Shown one piece after another: positions 6,436 through 8,582 of a stretch of 8,582 nt of DNA. Source of the DNA: an uncultured Clostridia bacterium (lineage in GTDB: Bacteria > Bacillota > Clostridia > Lachnospirales > Anaerotignaceae); contig CAMQRG010000078.1 in NCBI GenBank assembly GCA_947036475.1, positions 1 through 8,582 on the forward strand, written 5' to 3'. A program made the translations under genes and the position numbers. The notes under the pieces are model-generated. The model saw nothing but the letters and a program-made list of their open reading frames with translations, did not search any database and was not told the origin of the DNA. The first letter of the stretch is position 1. The number at the start of each line of letters is the position of its first letter.

Positions 6436-6838
6436 CAAAAAAACGTTTTTTGTGGGAGTTTATTTCATTGTTATGGCGGTCGGGCTCGTGGTTTTGTGCT
6501 TTATAAACGAGTTCAAGCCGTATGACCTCATTCTTGCAGGCTTCTGTGCACTGATTGGCGTTCCTTTCCTTCTGCGCAGTCTGTCCTATGAAAAATCAAG
6601 GAAAGATAAGCTGGAAGAGCGGGAAGAACGCAACCGCTTCATCGCGTTACAATCAAACAGCAAATCACACCAGCTTACACAGATTGGTTGTTTCGTTATC
6701 ATGGTTCTTTTTTTCACCATAAGCCGCATATCCGGCAGTGCGTATTTCATTGGAATCGGCATCGGTGCGGCGTTCTGCCTGACAGTGTCCCTGTTCGCAG
6801 AGATGTTCACAAAGCTATATTACGAAAAACGGAGTTAG
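6422..6838 (+). CDS. XRE-linked four-helix membrane protein, DUF2178-like
   Basis: This 138-residue membrane protein has two hydrophobic helices (about 9-28 and 34-54), a highly charged cytoplasmic loop centred on KLEEREERNRFIALQSNSKS (63-82), then two more helices (about 85-103 and 107-128) and a basic tail. The charged EEREERNRxI segment before the third helix recalls DUF2178-like proteins, which are often encoded next to YozG-like regulators; the family name is tentative. AGGAGG lies 9 nt before the ATG. It overlaps the XRE gene by 14 nt, so the two are one transcription and translation unit. A likely but unproven role is membrane sensing that modulates the regulator. Its stop codon lies at the outer edge of a long inverted repeat. 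Confidence 0.85.
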   Translation: MKIYNKKTFFVGVYFIVMAVGLVVLCFINEFKPYDLILAGFCALIGVPFLLRSLSYEKSRKDKLEEREERNRFIALQSNSKSHQLTQIGCFVIMVLFFTISRISGSAYFIGIGIGAAFCLTVSLFAEMFTKLYYEKRS

Positions 6839-6899
6839 GTAGTGTCGTTACAAGTGTCTGCTCGGAAATACGTATACATGACTTATGACGACACTGCCT
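6837..6899. repeat. Imperfect 63-bp inverted repeat at the 3' end of the XRE unit
   Basis: Arms of 19 nt (6837-6855 and 6881-6899) pair with one mismatch and two G-U pairs around a 25-nt loop. The core AGTGTCGT/ACGACACT is perfect. The left arm begins within the stop codon of the membrane-protein gene. No T run follows, and a separate terminator comes directly after it. It could be an mRNA-stabilising structure or a small mobile-element remnant. Confidence 0.6.
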
Positions 6900-6905
6900 G
6901 AGAGA

Positions 6906-6941
6906 AAAAGCCTCGGAACAGGAAACTCTTCCGGGGCTTTT
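6906..6941. terminator. Bidirectional terminator between the XRE unit and argH
   Basis: AAAAGCCTCGGAA (6906-6918) pairs with TTCCGGGGCTTTT (6929-6941) over 13 bp with one G-U pair and a 10-nt loop. T-rich arms flank the stem on both strands. It lies between convergent stop codons at 6838 and 6982. Confidence 0.87.
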
Positions 6942-6981
6942 GAAAATATTTCTGAGTTTTATGTTTTACGGAAACTCTGTT

Positions 6982-8367
6982 TTACAGCTTTTCCAGATAC
7001 GCCTGATTTGCAGCAATGGCCCGTTCTGTCGCTTCTTTCGCAGGGCCGCCGACAACTTTCCTTGCCTGCGCGCACTGCTTTACGTTAATTGCCGCATACA
7101 CGCTTTCGTCGAAAACAGGGGAGACCGCGCGGTATTCCTCTAATGAAAGGTCGTCCAGATTCGTATTATGCTCTATGCAGTAAAGCACAAGCCGGCCGAT
7201 AATGGCGTGGGCATCGCGGAACGGCACACCCTGTTTGACAAGCCAGTCCGCCGCATCGGTAGCGTTTGTAAAGCCGCCCTTTGCCGCCGCAAGCATTGCG
7301 TCCGGCTTAACCGTCATGGTCGCAAGCATATTTGTAAACACAGGCAGGCACATTTTTACAGTATCCACTGCGTCAAACAGCGCTTCCTTATCCTCCTGCA
7401 TATCCTTGTTGTATGCCAGAGGCAGGCCCTTCATTGTTGTCAGCAGACCAACCAAATGACCGTAAACCCTCCCGCATTTCCCGCGGATAAGTTCTGCCAT
7501 ATCGGGATTTTTCTTCTGCGGCATAATGCTGGAGCCTGTGGAATATGCGTCTGAAAGCTCAATAAAGTGGAATTCGTGGCTGCTCCAAAGTATAATTTCC
7601 TCGCAGAAACGGCTCAGATGCATCATCAGGATAGAAAGTGCGGAAACAAGTTCGATGCAGAAATCGCGGTCAGAAACGCCGTCCATACTGTTCAGCGTAA
7701 TCGCCGCAAAGCCCAGTTCCTCCGCAACGGAATAACGGTCAAGGTCATATGTTGTCGTTGCCAGCGCGCCGCTGCCCAGCGGCATTACGTCCGTACGTTT
7801 ATATGCATCGCTCAACCTCTCATAGTCCCGTTTGAACATTTCAACATACGCCAGCAGGTGATGCGCCAGCGTTACGGGCTGCGCCCTCTGCAAATGGGTA
7901 TAGCCGGGCAGAATGGTTTCCGTATGCTCCGCCGCAAGGCTGTTCAGTCCAGCAATCAGGTCTTTTACAAGCTGTTTGACTGCCGCAATCTCCTTTTTAG
8001 CGTACATCCGCGTATCCAGCGCAACCTGGTCGTTGCGGCTGCGGCCCGTATGCAGGCGTTTGCCCACATCGCCAATACGGGAAATCAGTATTGTTTCGAT
8101 GTTCATATGGATATCTTCGGCTTTTTCATCGAATGAAACGGAGCCGTTTTCGATATCCGCAAGAATTTCGCCGAGTGTTTTAATAATCAGTTCCGCGTCC
8201 TCCGCAGGAATGATGCCCTGCCTGCCAAGCATGGCAGCGTGCGCCATACTGCCTGTGATGTCCTCGCGGTACATGCGGCTGTCGAAGGAGATAGATGAGT
8301 GGAAGTGGTCGGTAAAGCTGTCGGTAGACTGCGTGAAGCGTCCGCCCCAGAGTTTCGCTTTTTCCAT
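6982..8367 (-). CDS. argH: Argininosuccinate lyase
   Basis: This 461-residue cytoplasmic enzyme cleaves argininosuccinate to arginine and fumarate, the last step of arginine synthesis. It belongs to the fumarase/aspartase superfamily. The signature GSSIMPQKKNPD is at 278-289, with S280 as the expected catalytic base on the mobile loop. HTGRSRNDQV (106-115) binds substrate and GYTHLQRAQPVT contains H158 of the catalytic Thr-His pair. Length is normal. The start is MEKAKLWGGRF at 8367, the usual family N-terminus, with AAAGGA 8 nt upstream. A longer in-frame start at 8514 would translate the upstream hairpin repeat and is rejected. No argG is visible, although it often adjoins argH; it could lie beyond the right edge. 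The gene is preceded by a structured leader and followed by a shared terminator. Confidence 0.97.
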   Translation of the reverse strand: MEKAKLWGGRFTQSTDSFTDHFHSSISFDSRMYREDITGSMAHAAMLGRQGIIPAEDAELIIKTLGEILADIENGSVSFDEKAEDIHMNIETILISRIGDVGKRLHTGRSRNDQVALDTRMYAKKEIAAVKQLVKDLIAGLNSLAAEHTETILPGYTHLQRAQPVTLAHHLLAYVEMFKRDYERLSDAYKRTDVMPLGSGALATTTYDLDRYSVAEELGFAAITLNSMDGVSDRDFCIELVSALSILMMHLSRFCEEIILWSSHEFHFIELSDAYSTGSSIMPQKKNPDMAELIRGKCGRVYGHLVGLLTTMKGLPLAYNKDMQEDKEALFDAVDTVKMCLPVFTNMLATMTVKPDAMLAAAKGGFTNATDAADWLVKQGVPFRDAHAIIGRLVLYCIEHNTNLDDLSLEEYRAVSPVFDESVYAAINVKQCAQARKVVGGPAKEATERAIAANQAYLEKL

Positions 8368-8398
8368 AAAAACAATCCTTTCTTTCGTTATAAAGACC

Positions 8399-8484
8399 TT
8401 GGGGACGCTGTCCCCAACTCCCCTGCAAGCCCTTTGAAAAGGGCTTGACCCCAAACTCTGCTTTGGCAAAACTGACGTTTTGCC
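8399..8484. repeat. REP-like element of three hairpins in the argH leader
   Basis: Three perfect inverted repeats lie in 86 bp: TTGGGGAC/GTCCCCAA (8399-8417), CAAGCCCTTT/AAAGGGCTTG (8426-8447, 2-nt loop) and GGCAAAAC/GTTTTGCC (8465-8484, 4-nt loop). Additional TTGGGG and CCCCAA blocks allow a larger fold. The composition (GGGGACAGCGTCCCC, AAGCCCTTT..AAAGGGCTT) resembles dispersed repeats I associate with clostridial genomes. Only one copy is in this window, so the repeat nature is inferred. Confidence 0.6.
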
Positions 8485-8504
8485 GGTGTTTTTCCCATAA
8501 TTCA

Positions 8505-8531
8505 ATACTCCCATCAGGCAGATGGGAGTAT
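8505..8531. other. Stable hairpin in the argH leader
   Basis: ATACTCCCATC (8505-8515) pairs perfectly with GATGGGAGTAT (8521-8531) over 11 bp with a 5-nt loop. Neither strand has a convincing T run after it, so it is not a clear terminator. It would lie near the 5' end of the argH mRNA if the promoter just upstream is right. Confidence 0.6.
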
Positions 8532-8548
8532 CTTTATCTTATGTAAAA

Positions 8549-8577
8549 TATATATGGTATACCGTATACCATCTAAA
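8549..8577 (-). promoter_or_regulatory. Probable argH promoter with a 19-bp palindromic operator
   Basis: The perfect palindrome ATGGTATAC-C-GTATACCAT (8554-8572) has 9-bp arms. On the minus strand it fills the 17-nt gap between TTTAGA (8577 to 8572) and TATATA (8554 to 8549), a classic operator position. The hexamers are weak matches, so the palindrome is firm and the promoter is inference. It could also serve a gene to the right of the window. Confidence 0.55.
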
Positions 8578-8582
8578 TTAAG

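Noticed and set aside
8368..8514. 49-residue N-terminal extension of ArgH
   Set aside because: The added residues are a translation of the hairpin repeat, and the family normally begins at MEKAKLWGGRF or similar.
8368..8582. T-box, arginine riboswitch-like leader or ArgR box upstream of argH
   Set aside because: No T-box motif is visible, and only an isolated TGAATTAT resembles half an ARG box (near 8497-8504, minus strand). The hairpins look like a repeat element rather than a known riboswitch.
1..8582. A large undescribed defence, toxin-antitoxin or biosynthetic system
   Set aside because: All sizeable genes but one match known housekeeping or small regulatory families, and the unrecognised one stands alone. 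There is no cluster of unknown genes, repeat array or mobile-element boundary.

Overview
The window looks like an ordinary chromosomal stretch from a Firmicute of the class Clostridia. The clues are strong AGGAGG-type ribosome binding sites, TTGACA/TATAAT promoters, roughly half G+C by eye, and family content typical of Clostridia: recD2 joined to comF, a TIGR04086-like membrane protein, and a YozG-like XRE regulator with a small membrane protein. I see no rRNA, tRNA, CRISPR array, transposase or phage gene, and no large undescribed system.

Layout, left to right. Positions 1-252 hold no supportable gene; they contain the comF terminator and a possible leftward promoter that leaves the window. 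The leftward operon recD2-comF (3212 to 253) encodes a RecD2-type helicase and a ComF-type phosphoribosyltransferase, coupled by an ATGA overlap. Next is a leftward single gene for an unrecognised acidic 152-residue protein (3783-3325). Divergent from it is a rightward PfkB-family carbohydrate kinase (3934-4869). A bidirectional terminator separates the kinase from a leftward beta-class carbonic anhydrase (5497-4949), which has its own TATAAT promoter containing a perfect 12-bp palindrome. Upstream of that is a leftward four-helix membrane protein with a TTG start (5996-5565).

A 208-bp divergent intergenic region then carries three related operator-like inverted repeats, two of them sitting on the promoter of a rightward two-gene unit. 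That unit is an XRE regulator (6205-6435) and an overlapping four-helix membrane protein (6422-6838). An imperfect 63-bp inverted repeat and a bidirectional terminator follow. The last gene is leftward argH, argininosuccinate lyase (8367-6982). Its leader of about 180 nt holds four hairpins, three of them in a compact REP-like element, and a perfect 19-bp palindrome lies at the probable promoter by the right edge.

Functionally the region is a patchwork of small independent units: DNA repair/competence, sugar or nucleoside phosphorylation, bicarbonate supply, arginine synthesis, and a probably self-regulating XRE/membrane pair. The most interesting material is regulatory: the operator cluster before the XRE gene, the palindromes in the argH, carbonic anhydrase and kinase promoters, and the structured argH leader.
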